A stretch of 64,000 bases of DNA from NCBI GenBank assembly GCA_024640565.1, contig JAHEET010000001.1:62001-126000 (forward strand), read 5' to 3'. Source of the DNA: Flavobacteriaceae bacterium (GTDB lineage: Bacteria > Bacteroidota > Bacteroidia > Flavobacteriales > Flavobacteriaceae). The translations under genes were made by a program, and so were the position numbers. The notes under the pieces are model-generated. The model made no database searches, was not told where the DNA came from, and saw nothing but the letters and a program-made list of their open reading frames with translations. The stretch's first letter is position 1. Every line of letters starts with the position of its first letter. Below, in pieces: positions 1 to 8,896 of the stretch.

Positions 1-1
1 A

Positions 2-406
2 GGGAAACCTTACATGTTTTTATTTGCATTGCCTTTTTTCTCGTTCGGAATCGGAAGTCTGTTTACCATCATGATGTCCATGACTTCAGATATTATTGAT
101 ATCGATGAATTGAATACGGGGAAACGAAGAGAAGGTGTATTTGGAGCGATTTATTGGTGGATGGTAAAATTTGGTTTTGCAATTGCTGGATTATTAACCG
201 GCGCTATCATGTCATTAGTAGGTTTTGTGCCAGATACCATTAACTCGGAAGCATCCATTACTGGAATAAGATTATTTTATTCCGGGTTGCCAATACTAGG
301 TACACTGGGAGCAATTTGGATAATGCGTAATTACGATCATACCGAAGAAAAAGCGCGAGCAGTAAGTCGAGAATTAGATGCAAGATCTGCTCAAAATAAC
401 TCTTAA
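2..406 (+). CDS. GPH-family (MFS) sugar/cation symporter, C-terminal part (5' end outside window)
   Basis: The reading frame is open from base 2, so the ATG at 14 is probably internal and the N-terminal two thirds lie outside the window. The visible 130 or so residues hold about three membrane helices and the motif ELNTGKRREGVFGA, typical of the cytoplasmic loop in the C-terminal half of MelB-like glycoside-pentoside-hexuronide symporters. These inner-membrane carriers import sugars with Na+ or H+. In marine flavobacteria such genes often sit in polysaccharide utilisation loci, and the secreted modular protein downstream fits that setting. The substrate cannot be told. A rho-independent terminator follows, so it ends its transcript. 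Confidence 0.85.
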   Translation, partial: GKPYMFLFALPFFSFGIGSLFTIMMSMTSDIIDIDELNTGKRREGVFGAIYWWMVKFGFAIAGLLTGAIMSLVGFVPDTINSEASITGIRLFYSGLPILGTLGAIWIMRNYDHTEEKARAVSRELDARSAQNNS

Positions 407-843
407 ATAAAACAAAAGCTACATTTTTTATTGAAGATATACTTTTAAAATCGCCTGCAGCTGCTGCAAGCGATTTTTTATTTCATATCCAAACCTATTG
501 CTACTTCATGACGGCAAAAAAAATAAAGCCATTTTTGTTTGTAACGAATTGATTTTTTGTAACATGGCTACCTTCAAAACATTTTAGCATATTTTTCATC
601 GGATAGTATGGTTCAAAGCAGCTATCGAATCAGATTCACCAATACAAAAACCATACAAGTATTTTAATGTGCCATTTTTTAGGCTTTGCTATTCAAATTT
701 AATCCCTTTAAAATCATCGATTGGGAGCCTTTTTAATGTAACTTTAATTTATGTTCAGTATGTATGTATTATATATAGGTGTTAATTGTTCAGAAAGAAA
801 AAAAAAACATTAATATTATAAAGTTAAATTAAATCAAATTTTT
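407..843. other. Intergenic region of 437 bp
   Basis: Apart from the terminator at 448-480 I see no coding potential, RNA gene or repeat. The sequence is AT-rich, and the last 100 bases before the secreted-protein gene are strongly A-rich (probable 5' UTR). No exact TAnnTTTG element was found close to the downstream start. Confidence 0.5.
448..480 (+). terminator. Rho-independent terminator after the transporter
   Basis: AAATCGC at 448-454 pairs with GCGATTT at 470-476, with further CTGCAG/CTGCTG complementarity in the loop, and a T-run follows. It lies 42 bases after the transporter stop. Confidence 0.8.
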
Positions 844-3800
844 ATGAAAAAGATTACTTTGTATTTTGCAATGATTTTATCATCATTGATGTATGCGCAA
901 GCACCTGGAAGTGCCGCAACCGAACCTTCAGCAAGAGCTGCTGAGAATGTAATTTCTTTATTTACACAAACAACCGATGCCACAACAACGGTGTATGACG
1001 ATATTGCAGTGTCAGATTTTAACCCAAACTGGGGATCTACCTCTGGAAATGTAACTACAGAAACACTCAACAGTGACAATGTATTGAAATACCCTGCTTT
1101 TAACTATCAAGGAATCGTAATTGGTTCTGAGATTAACATTGCAGGAATGACAAAAATGCATGTAGATATCTGGACAAACGGAATCTCTCCAAATGTATTT
1201 TTAATAAGTGCCACAACCGGAGAAAAATCTGTCAATGTTCCTGCAAACGCAGGTGCGTGGTCGAGTGTAGAAATTCCGTTATCTGATTTTACAGACCAAG
1301 GAATGTCGATTGCAGACATTAAAGAATTGAAATTTGATGGTGGAGATTCTACCACAGATATTTATATAGACAATATTTATTTTTGGAAAGAACCTGTAGC
1401 TGAAGGAACCGATGCTTCTTTGAGCGATTTAAATGTCAATGGAACCATCGTAACAAATTTTAGTCCTTCTACCTTTGCATATACGGTTGGAGTAGCTGTT
1501 GGTGCTTCTGTTCCAGAAGTTACCGCATCAGCAACAGATGCCAATGTAACTAGCGTTACCATTACACAAGCTACAGCGGTTCCCGGAGAAGCAAGTGTAG
1601 TCGTAGTTTCACAAGATGGTTCTGTAACCAATGAGTATACAATTTCATTTGTGGTCGAAGGTCCATCTGAAGCAGCTCCAACGCCACCGGCAAGGAATGC
1701 AGAAGATGTAGTTTCTTTGTTTAGTAATGCTTATACAGACATGCCCATTGATACTTGGTCTGCAGCATGGGATGATTCTTCGATTGAAGACATCCAAATT
1801 CAAGGAAATGATACCAAAAAAATAAATTTCGTAAACTTTATTGGTGTAGAATTTCAAGATGCTGGAAGAATAGATGCAACAGAATTTACGCACTTTCACA
1901 TTGATATTTATACGGAAACGGAAACACTTGATAAAAGTTTCAACTTGAAGTTTTCAAACTGGGCAGGAGGGACTGCTGAAGCAAATGCTATTGAATTTTC
2001 AACAACCAATGGAAGTTCACCAGCGTTACCAAATCCAAATCCAGGAACATGGATCTCTTTAGACATTCCATTTTCAAGTTGGGGAGGTGTCAATGGTCTT
2101 TCAAGAAGTGATTTGGCACAATTTATAATCACCTCAAATTTGGGACAAGTATATGTAGATAACATTTATATGTACAAAATACCTGTTGCAACGGCTCCAA
2201 CCACAGATGCACCAACGCCACCAGAAAGAGATGCAGCAGATGTTATTTCAATTTATAGTGATGCGTATACCAATATAAATGTGACCAACTTCAATCCAGG
2301 TTGGGGACAGTCAGGAGCTGTTGATGCCGCTTATGACCCTACTGGAAATGGTGTAAACACGGTTTTAGAATATTCTAACTTCAATTATCAAGGAACAGAA
2401 TTTGATGCTACAGATGCATCTGAAATGGAATTTGTTCATATTGATATTTGGACAGCCGATGCAACCAATGTGCAGTTTAGTCCAATTAACAACGGTACGG
2501 GTGCTGGTGAGTTTTTAGTAGATGTTCCTGTTGTTACTGGAGCATGGAGTAGTGTTGATATTGCCATCGCTGATTTTACAGGGATGACATGGGATTCTTT
2601 ATTTCAAATGAAATTTGATGGACAAGATGGTGCCAACCCATCTACCATTTATATAGACAATGTATATTTTTACAGAGCACCTGCCTTTAATGGAATTGCT
2701 TTGCCATTTGATTTTGAAGATGGAGAAAACCCATTTACAGCAAATCCAAATGTTGGAACCGTAATCGAAGACCCAACAGACGCTTCAAATAAAGTCCTAG
2801 AAATTGTAGGAAGTGCTGGAGATTGGGACAATGTAATTGCAAATTTAGACTTAAACGTGGATTTATCGGATGACGATAACAATACCATTTCTTTCAGAAT
2901 CAAACCAATGAATGGTACCGGATCTGGTGATCACTTATTAAAATTTGAAGGAGAAGCAAATGCAGGACCCAATACAGAATTAGCATTCAACACAACAGGA
3001 ACCGATTGGGAAACCATTAGTTTAAACTTTCCAGCAGGTTTGGGTAGCTATTCAAAACTAGTACTCTTTACAGATGCTGGAAGTGGAGCTACAGATACCT
3101 ATTTAGTGGACGATATTCAGGGAGCTACCAATATAGCACCTCCATCGGATCCAGAAGCGCCAACAGTGGCGGCACCAACGCCTCCAGCTAGAAACGCTTG
3201 GGATGTGATTTCATTATTTAGTAACGCTTATGACAACATTACCATAGACGCTTGGTCTGCAAGTTGGGACAGTGCTGCAATAGAAGATGTTCAAATTGTT
3301 GGAAATGATACTAAGAAAATTACTTTTGAAAATTTCTTAGGTGTTGAATTCCAAAATAGCAGTCGATTCGATGCAACTCCATTCACACATTTTCATCTGG
3401 ATGTTTTTGTTACAGAGGCAACTTTAGACAAAAGTTTTAATTTGAAGTTTTCAAACTGGGATGGTGGTGCTGCAGAAGCAAATGCGATTGAATTTTCTGT
3501 AACAAATGCAAGTAATCCATCGATTCCAAATCCGAATCCTGGAACTTGGATTTCTTTAGACATTCCTTTTTCTGATTGGACAGGAATTGGAAATGATTCA
3601 AGAAATGACTTGGCACAATTTTTAATCACCAGTGATTTGAATGTTGTTTATGTAGACAATATCTATATCTACAGACCTGCAACTGCTAGCGTTGATACAG
3701 ACAACTTGTTAAATGTAAGTTTGTCTCCAGTTCCAGCAACTGATGCGTTAAAAATTAGTGCACAAGATCTTATTGAAAATGTAACTATTTACAATGTGTT

Positions 3801-3936
3801 GGGTAAAAAGGTAATAAATGCAACCCTTAATAAAAGAGAAGATGTACTAGACGTATCTTCTTTAAAAACAGGGGTTTATATTTTAAAATTCACGATTAAC
3901 AACGCAGTAGGAACGATGAAATTTATTAAAGAATAA
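844..3936 (+). CDS. Secreted modular protein with four related beta-rich modules and a T9SS sorting domain
   Basis: A 1030-residue exported protein of unknown function. Residues 1-19 are a signal peptide ending in MYAQ. Then come module A1 (about 30-180), a cadherin-like beta-sandwich (about 187-270), module B1 (278-445, opening PTPPARNAEDVVSLFSNAY), module A2 (457-615), a different CBM-like beta module (about 618-770) and module B2 (778-945). The C-terminal 75 or so residues (from LLNVSLSPVPA to the end, with GVYILKF) look like a type A T9SS sorting domain, which implies export through type IX secretion and cell-surface anchoring or release. B1 and B2 are close copies; A1 and A2 share NPxWG and FNYQG. 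No catalytic domain is evident. Related modules occur as appendages on polysaccharide-degrading enzymes, so glycan binding is a reasonable inference, not a demonstration. It stands alone between two terminators. Confidence 0.85.
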   Translation: MKKITLYFAMILSSLMYAQAPGSAATEPSARAAENVISLFTQTTDATTTVYDDIAVSDFNPNWGSTSGNVTTETLNSDNVLKYPAFNYQGIVIGSEINIAGMTKMHVDIWTNGISPNVFLISATTGEKSVNVPANAGAWSSVEIPLSDFTDQGMSIADIKELKFDGGDSTTDIYIDNIYFWKEPVAEGTDASLSDLNVNGTIVTNFSPSTFAYTVGVAVGASVPEVTASATDANVTSVTITQATAVPGEASVVVVSQDGSVTNEYTISFVVEGPSEAAPTPPARNAEDVVSLFSNAYTDMPIDTWSAAWDDSSIEDIQIQGNDTKKINFVNFIGVEFQDAGRIDATEFTHFHIDIYTETETLDKSFNLKFSNWAGGTAEANAIEFSTTNGSSPALPNPNPGTWISLDIPFSSWGGVNGLSRSDLAQFIITSNLGQVYVDNIYMYKIPVATAPTTDAPTPPERDAADVISIYSDAYTNINVTNFNPGWGQSGAVDAAYDPTGNGVNTVLEYSNFNYQGTEFDATDASEMEFVHIDIWTADATNVQFSPINNGTGAGEFLVDVPVVTGAWSSVDIAIADFTGMTWDSLFQMKFDGQDGANPSTIYIDNVYFYRAPAFNGIALPFDFEDGENPFTANPNVGTVIEDPTDASNKVLEIVGSAGDWDNVIANLDLNVDLSDDDNNTISFRIKPMNGTGSGDHLLKFEGEANAGPNTELAFNTTGTDWETISLNFPAGLGSYSKLVLFTDAGSGATDTYLVDDIQGATNIAPPSDPEAPTVAAPTPPARNAWDVISLFSNAYDNITIDAWSASWDSAAIEDVQIVGNDTKKITFENFLGVEFQNSSRFDATPFTHFHLDVFVTEATLDKSFNLKFSNWDGGAAEANAIEFSVTNASNPSIPNPNPGTWISLDIPFSDWTGIGNDSRNDLAQFLITSDLNVVYVDNIYIYRPATASVDTDNLLNVSLSPVPATDALKISAQDLIENVTIYNVLGKKVINATLNKREDVLDVSSLKTGVYILKFTINNAVGTMKFIKE

Positions 3937-3960
3937 ATAAACATTCCTTCCATAAATAAG

Positions 3961-3994
3961 AAAATCGCTTACAGCAATGTAGGCGATTTTTTTT
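3961..3994. terminator. Bidirectional terminator between the secreted protein and meaB
   Basis: AAAATCGC and GCGATTTT pair around a short TTAC/GTAG-extended loop. A T-run follows on the plus strand and an A-rich tract precedes it, so it can serve the convergent meaB gene too. Confidence 0.8.
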
Positions 3995-4011
3995 ATGAAG
4001 AAAAAATAATT

Positions 4012-5079
4012 TTAAAGATCCAAAAGTCTTTTAGCAGCATTAAAAGGTGTCGTTTTCCCATTTTCTAAAGCAAGAATTTCTTTAGACATTGCCGCTTTAA
4101 TCAACGGATTTTGGTAAAAATTCGTTTTTAGTTGCTGATCAATTGTAGCCAAAAGCCAAAATTTATTTTGCGCATTTCTTTTGTTTTCAAAAGAGTTGTT
4201 CGCTTTGGTTAGTTGAATGTATTCAGAAATTAAAAGTTCAATTTCAGTAATACCATGATTTTTTAAAGCGCTAGCTGTAACTACTTTTGGCTGCCATTTG
4301 CTTTCCTTTAAGGGATATAAATGCAAGGCGTTTGTAAATGCTACTTTCGCTAGGTTTGCCCGTTGCACATTATCACCATCTGCTTTGTGTATTACAATTG
4401 CATCTGCCATTTCAATAATACCGCGTTTCATTCCCTGCAATTCGTCACCAGCCCCCGACAGTTTCATTAATAAAAAGAAATCGACCATCGAATGCACCAT
4501 GGTTTCAGACTGTCCAACCCCTACTGTTTCAATAATAATGGTATCAAAACCAGCAGCCTCACAAAGGATGATGCTTTCCCTTGTTTTTTGAGCAACTCCG
4601 CCCAAAGAATCTCCAGAAGGAGATGGTCTAATAAATGCATTTTTATCAGTTACTAGGGTTTCCATACGAGTTTTATCCCCTAAAATGCTTCCCTTGTTTA
4701 GGGCACTACTAGGGTCTACTGCCAACACCGCAACTTTTCTCCCCTGTGAAGTTAAATGTTTGCCAAAAGCTTCTATGAATGTACTTTTTCCAACGCCAGG
4801 AACCCCTGTAATTCCAATTCTTATGGAATTGTTCGCAAAAGGCAGACAATGCTCTAAAATAGCATTTGCTTTCTGTTGGTGCTTTGCCGAAGTGCTTTCT
4901 ACCAGTGTAATGGCACGGCTTAAAAAAGGAATATCACCCGCCAAAATATTCTTAACAAACACTTCCACAGAATGCTGTTTAGCCCTGCTCAATTTTATTT
5001 TTTGAGCAGCATGATCGCTGGTAGTTTCTGGTGGAGAAACCCCTTTATTTTCAATCACTGCAGATACTTTTTTATCCAT
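4012..5079 (-). CDS. meaB: Methylmalonyl-CoA mutase-associated GTPase MeaB (ArgK family)
   Basis: G3E-type P-loop GTPase of 355 residues that chaperones adenosylcobalamin-dependent methylmalonyl-CoA mutase, guarding cofactor loading. The Walker A motif GVPGVGKST is at residues 92-100, followed by the family-typical VLAVDPSS and the ETVGVGQSE switch. Length is normal for the family. The mutase subunits are not in this window, so the partner is inferred from family knowledge. The gene is monocistronic, between a terminator and its own -10 element at 5126-5133. Older annotations call this family ArgK (arginine/ornithine transport kinase), which is now considered incorrect. Confidence 0.92.
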   Translation of the reverse strand: MDKKVSAVIENKGVSPPETTSDHAAQKIKLSRAKQHSVEVFVKNILAGDIPFLSRAITLVESTSAKHQQKANAILEHCLPFANNSIRIGITGVPGVGKSTFIEAFGKHLTSQGRKVAVLAVDPSSALNKGSILGDKTRMETLVTDKNAFIRPSPSGDSLGGVAQKTRESIILCEAAGFDTIIIETVGVGQSETMVHSMVDFFLLMKLSGAGDELQGMKRGIIEMADAIVIHKADGDNVQRANLAKVAFTNALHLYPLKESKWQPKVVTASALKNHGITEIELLISEYIQLTKANNSFENKRNAQNKFWLLATIDQQLKTNFYQNPLIKAAMSKEILALENGKTTPFNAAKRLLDL

Positions 5080-5125
5080 GGCAAGAGTTTGTATGTAAAT
5101 TTAAGTATATTTTTTGCAACATGGC

Positions 5126-5133
5126 CAAAAATA
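5126..5133 (-). promoter_or_regulatory. Bacteroidota-type -10 element for meaB
   Basis: On the minus strand this reads TATTTTTG, an exact TAnnTTTG match, 47 bases upstream of the meaB ATG. Confidence 0.6.
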
Positions 5134-5160
5134 GATCGTCTATAGAATAAGCGTATTGTC

Positions 5161-6099
5161 ATGAGTTTAGCGAAACAACTTCACCAGCCGATCATTGATC
5201 TTTGTAAAGAGCACAATAAAAAAGCACAAATGCAATTGTACAATTTGTATTGTAAAGCAATGTTTTTAGTATCGCTGCGGTATGTAAAAGATCGTTTTAT
5301 AGCAGAAGATGTTATGCAAGATGCATTTATAAAAGCGTTCAAAAATATTAAAACATATAAAAATGAAGTCCCTTTTGGTGCCTGGCTAAAGAGAATTGTC
5401 ATCAATCAAAGTATTGATTATTTAAAAAAAAACAGGTTGGAATTCGTAGCAATTAATGAGGAAGTATTGTCCATTGAGGAGGATACAGATTGGAAAGTAG
5501 AAAATACAATCTCAGTTAGTGATATTGTAGCGAAATTAAAGCAATTAAAAGAGAAATACAGGTTGGTGGTTTCTCTATATTTAATAGAAGGATATGGTTA
5601 TGGTTCTTTTGATGCGCATACCTTGTTTGGAGGAGATTTGAAAATTAATTATTCCTCTGTGACTATTAACGCGTTAAATGATTTTAATTTACATCTGAAT
5701 AATGTTTCAAATGCGACAATTACTTCCGTTGAAAATTCAATTATAAAATCCAATTCTGGAAGCTTATTTATAGATCAAGTGAATAAAAATAATGAGTTAT
5801 TTCATAATTACGGGGAATTAAATATCAATTTGATAGACCCTGAATTTGAAAAATTGAAAGTTCATTTAAATTATTCAGAAGTGGCAATACCGCTTGAAAA
5901 TCTCCCTGCAAATATTGAAGTAGACACAAAAAAAACCAAATTTTTATACCTTTCAAAAAAAGAGTCTCTTTTTTCGAAAATGCTAGATAAAATAATTCGA
6001 AATGAAAGCGCTATCATAAATGGAAAAATAACTTTCGGAAAAAAGACAGATAATTTCGTAAAACTAGGAGCAAATTATAGTGCAATCACATTACAGTAA
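5161..6099 (+). CDS. Chimeric gene: truncated ECF sigma factor fused in frame to the C-terminus of a surface/adhesin-like protein
   Basis: Residues 1 to about 145 are a normal ECF sigma-70 factor: region 2 (about 25-95, with EDVMQDAFIKAFKNI) and the start of region 4 (KYRLVVSLYLIEGY). At that point, where the DNA-reading helix-turn-helix should follow, the protein changes to a beta-rich, Asn/Ser-rich sequence (from about 147, GSFDAHTLFGGDLKINYSS, to 312). This resembles the last part of the exported adhesin-like proteins often found two genes downstream of such sigma factors in flavobacteria. The simplest reading is an in-frame deletion that removed the sigma C-terminus, an anti-sigma gene and the N-terminus (with signal peptide) of a third gene. 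The junction has a short TATGGT repeat. The product is probably non-functional as a sigma factor. An assembly error remains possible. Confidence 0.7.
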   Translation: MSLAKQLHQPIIDLCKEHNKKAQMQLYNLYCKAMFLVSLRYVKDRFIAEDVMQDAFIKAFKNIKTYKNEVPFGAWLKRIVINQSIDYLKKNRLEFVAINEEVLSIEEDTDWKVENTISVSDIVAKLKQLKEKYRLVVSLYLIEGYGYGSFDAHTLFGGDLKINYSSVTINALNDFNLHLNNVSNATITSVENSIIKSNSGSLFIDQVNKNNELFHNYGELNINLIDPEFEKLKVHLNYSEVAIPLENLPANIEVDTKKTKFLYLSKKESLFSKMLDKIIRNESAIINGKITFGKKTDNFVKLGANYSAITLQ

Positions 6100-6203
6100 G
6101 TTTAAAATAAAGAGATTTAAAAAGTCAAACTTCACTCAAATTCTATTTCGTCATTCTTTATAAAGTTCCTATATTTAAAAATTGTAAATAGGTACTTTTT
6201 TTA

Positions 6204-7682
6204 ATGGAACGCTACAAAGAAAATCAATTGAAAGTATACAATTCGCTTTCTAAAAAGAAAGAGGATTTTAAAACCATAACAGACGGATATGTAGGTATGT
6301 ACGTCTGTGGACCCACTGTATATAGCAATGCCCATTTGGGCAATGTAAGAACTTTTATGTTCTTTGATGTGGTGTACCGTTACCTATTGCATTTGGGTTA
6401 TAAAGTTCGGTATGTGCGAAATATTACCGATGCAGGGCATTTGGAAAATGATGCAGATGAAGGCGAAGATCGTATTTCTAAGAAAGCACGTTTAGAAAAA
6501 ATTGAACCTATGGAAGTGGTTCAAAAATACACTGTAGACTTTCATGACGTTTTAAAAAATTACAACTTTTTACCACCAAGTATAGAGCCTACTGCAACAG
6601 GACACATTGTAGAGCAAATAGAAATGATTACAGAAATCATTGAAAAAGGCTTTGCTTATGAAGTAAATGGATCTGTTTATTTTGATGTTTTGGCTTACAA
6701 TGAAAAGAGTCACTACGGAATATTATCCGGTAGAAAAGTAGAAGATTTAATTCATAATACGAGGTCATTAGACGGACAATCTGACAAGAAAAATCCACAA
6801 GATTTTGCCCTCTGGAAAAAAGCGGACCAAAGACATATTATGCGTTGGCCTTCTCCATGGTCGGATGGATTTCCTGGTTGGCACTTAGAATGTTCAGTAA
6901 TGAGTACCAAATATTTGGGCGAACAATTTGACATCCATGGGGGTGGAATGGATTTGAAATTTCCGCATCATGAATGTGAAATTGCGCAATCTCAAACGTG
7001 TAGCGGTGTAAAACCTGTCAATTACTGGATGCATACCAATATGTTGTTGTTAAATAGTCAGAAAATGGCAAAATCTTCCGGAAATTTTATTTTACCAAAT
7101 GAGATTTTATCGGGAGAAAATGACATTTTGCCAAAACCATTTTCAGCAAGTGTGGTGCGTTTTTTTAATTTACAAGCCAATTATAGAAGTATTTTAGACT
7201 TTTCAGGAGATGCCCTAGAGGCCTCAGAAAAAGGGCATGCGAAATTGATGGAAGCCGTTCGTTTTCTTGATCATATTCCTGCAGCTGAAACTTCAACTTT
7301 TGACGTTCAGAAATGGGAAAAGGATTGTTACGCTGCCATGAATGACGACTTTAATACACCAGTTTTAATTGCACATTTGTTTGAGGCCGTAAAAGTTATC
7401 AATCAAATAAAAGAACAAAACGCAACCTTAAATGCTACTGATGTAATAACGCTTAAAACAACCTTGAACGTTTTTGTTTTTGATGTTTTAGGATTGATGA
7501 ATGAAGCCAATCAAGATCATTCAGGAAAAATAAGTGGTATGGTATCATTGTTGATTAAATTGCGAAAAGAAGCCAGAGAAAATAAAAATTGGGCCTTGTC
7601 TGATCAAATTAGAGATGAATTGATGGCCTTAGGCATTCAATTAAAAGATGGGAGAGAAGGCACCACATTCTCAATACAGTAA
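6204..7682 (+). CDS. cysS: Cysteine--tRNA ligase
   Basis: Class I aminoacyl-tRNA synthetase that charges tRNA-Cys in the cytoplasm. Its 492 residues include the HIGH-type motif HLGN at 44-47 and KMAKS at 287-291. The zinc-site residues are visible as Cys35 in CGPTVY, the Cys of WHLECSVMS and the HHECE segment. The C-terminal anticodon-binding helical region is present, so the enzyme looks complete. It begins a three-gene run with yidD and lgt: yidD follows directly after the stop. Confidence 0.97.
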   Translation: MERYKENQLKVYNSLSKKKEDFKTITDGYVGMYVCGPTVYSNAHLGNVRTFMFFDVVYRYLLHLGYKVRYVRNITDAGHLENDADEGEDRISKKARLEKIEPMEVVQKYTVDFHDVLKNYNFLPPSIEPTATGHIVEQIEMITEIIEKGFAYEVNGSVYFDVLAYNEKSHYGILSGRKVEDLIHNTRSLDGQSDKKNPQDFALWKKADQRHIMRWPSPWSDGFPGWHLECSVMSTKYLGEQFDIHGGGMDLKFPHHECEIAQSQTCSGVKPVNYWMHTNMLLLNSQKMAKSSGNFILPNEILSGENDILPKPFSASVVRFFNLQANYRSILDFSGDALEASEKGHAKLMEAVRFLDHIPAAETSTFDVQKWEKDCYAAMNDDFNTPVLIAHLFEAVKVINQIKEQNATLNATDVITLKTTLNVFVFDVLGLMNEANQDHSGKISGMVSLLIKLRKEARENKNWALSDQIRDELMALGIQLKDGREGTTFSIQ

Positions 7683-7683
7683 T

Positions 7684-7947
7684 TTGAAAAAAAGAATCAC
7701 ATATCCATTTATTCTGTTGGTTCGTTTTTATCAAACAGCCATTTCACCATTTACCCCATCTACTTGTAGGTACAGTCCTACATGTTCTCATTATACCATA
7801 GAAGCTTTGCAAAAACAAGGCATGATAGCAGGAGGTTGGTTGGCCCTAAAAAGAATTTTCAGTTGCCATCCCTGGGGCGGTAGTGGCTACGATCCAGTAC
7901 CAGAAAAAAAGAAGAATACCGTTTTAAAAGATGGAAGCATAAAATAG
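7684..7947 (+). CDS. yidD: Membrane protein insertion efficiency factor YidD
   Basis: Small membrane-associated protein thought to help YidC/Sec insertion of inner-membrane proteins. The family core is clear: [27 protein letters not shown] has the conserved Cys pair, and it ends with [12 protein letters not shown]. An in-frame ATG at 7648 would overlap cysS by 35 bases. I prefer the TTG at 7684, one base after the cysS stop, which gives 87 residues starting [17 protein letters not shown], the usual family N-terminus. It is probably translationally coupled to cysS. The gene is normally near rpmH/yidC in other phyla but is placed with lgt here. Confidence 0.9.
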   Translation: MKKRITYPFILLVRFYQTAISPFTPSTCRYSPTCSHYTIEALQKQGMIAGGWLALKRIFSCHPWGGSGYDPVPEKKKNTVLKDGSIK

Positions 7948-7954
7948 ATAACCT

Positions 7955-8809
7955 ATGAGTTTTTTAGCAATAAATTGGAATTGGAATCCCGAAATCTTTA
8001 ACATCGGAGGAATTAGCATCCGTTGGTATAGTGTCATGTTTATTACCGCTTTTTTATTGGGCCTTCGGCTGATGAAAAAAATATACATCCAAGATAAAAT
8101 TTCATTAGATAAATTAGATCCTTTGTTTATGTATGTTTTCCTATCTATGTTGATAGGAATGCGTTTGGGAGAAGTCTTCTTTTATAGTTGGGGCAATTAC
8201 CAAGACAACTTATGGCAAATTATATTGCCTTTTAGAAGGCAAGAAGGCGCTGCTATGATTTTTGGTTTGATTGAAGGCTGGAAGTTTACAGGAATCTCAG
8301 GATTTGCAAGTCATGGTGCCGCCATAGGAATTCCGATTGCAATGTATTTTTATGCGAAGAAACACCTACAGAAACCTTGGTTATTTATTTTAGACAGACT
8401 AGGAATTATGGTCGCTTTGGCTGGGTTTTTCATTCGATTTGGAAATTTTTTCAACTCAGAAATTTACGGAAAAGAAACCGGTTCTAGCTTTGGAGTTATT
8501 TTTGAAGTTGCAGGAGAAACAGTTCCAAGGCATCCAACACAACTCTATGAAGCTTTTAGCTATTTGGCCCTATTCTTTGTAATGTGGCACTTCTACTGGA
8601 AAACTGATAAAAAACAAAAATCAGGGTATTTATTCGGTCTCTTTACGACGGTTTTATGGTCGCTGCGATTTGTGATTGAGTTCTTAAAAGAACCGCAAGT
8701 ACAAAAAAGAGGTGAAGAATGGTTCTTTAGCCCATTAAATACCGGGCAAGTGTTAAGTATTCCACTGGTCATATTGGGGCTTTGGTTGATGTTTCGAAAG
8801 AAGAAGTAA
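7955..8809 (+). CDS. lgt: Prolipoprotein diacylglyceryl transferase
   Basis: Inner-membrane enzyme that transfers diacylglycerol from phosphatidylglycerol to the lipobox cysteine of prolipoproteins, the first step of lipoprotein maturation. It has 284 residues with about seven membrane helices. The signature RFGNFFNSEIYG places Arg161, Asn164 and Glu169 where the E. coli enzyme has its essential Arg143, Asn146 and Glu151. HGAAIG near residue 110 is the second conserved motif. It is last in the cysS-yidD-lgt run and is followed by a strong terminator. Confidence 0.95.
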   Translation: MSFLAINWNWNPEIFNIGGISIRWYSVMFITAFLLGLRLMKKIYIQDKISLDKLDPLFMYVFLSMLIGMRLGEVFFYSWGNYQDNLWQIILPFRRQEGAAMIFGLIEGWKFTGISGFASHGAAIGIPIAMYFYAKKHLQKPWLFILDRLGIMVALAGFFIRFGNFFNSEIYGKETGSSFGVIFEVAGETVPRHPTQLYEAFSYLALFFVMWHFYWKTDKKQKSGYLFGLFTTVLWSLRFVIEFLKEPQVQKRGEEWFFSPLNTGQVLSIPLVILGLWLMFRKKK

Positions 8810-8830
8810 TCAGTTTCGTATCCCATTAAA

Positions 8831-8866
8831 AAACCTCATTCTTTTTGCTAGAATGAGGTTTTTTTA
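8831..8866. terminator. Bidirectional terminator between lgt and the TonB-dependent receptor
   Basis: AAACCTCATTC and GAATGAGGTTT form an 11-bp stem with a TTTTTGCTA loop and a T-run. The A-rich 5' flank lets it also stop the convergent gene ending at 8897. Confidence 0.9.
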
Positions 8867-8896
8867 ATGCTTTTGTTTACAATGTTTTGAAGTGTA

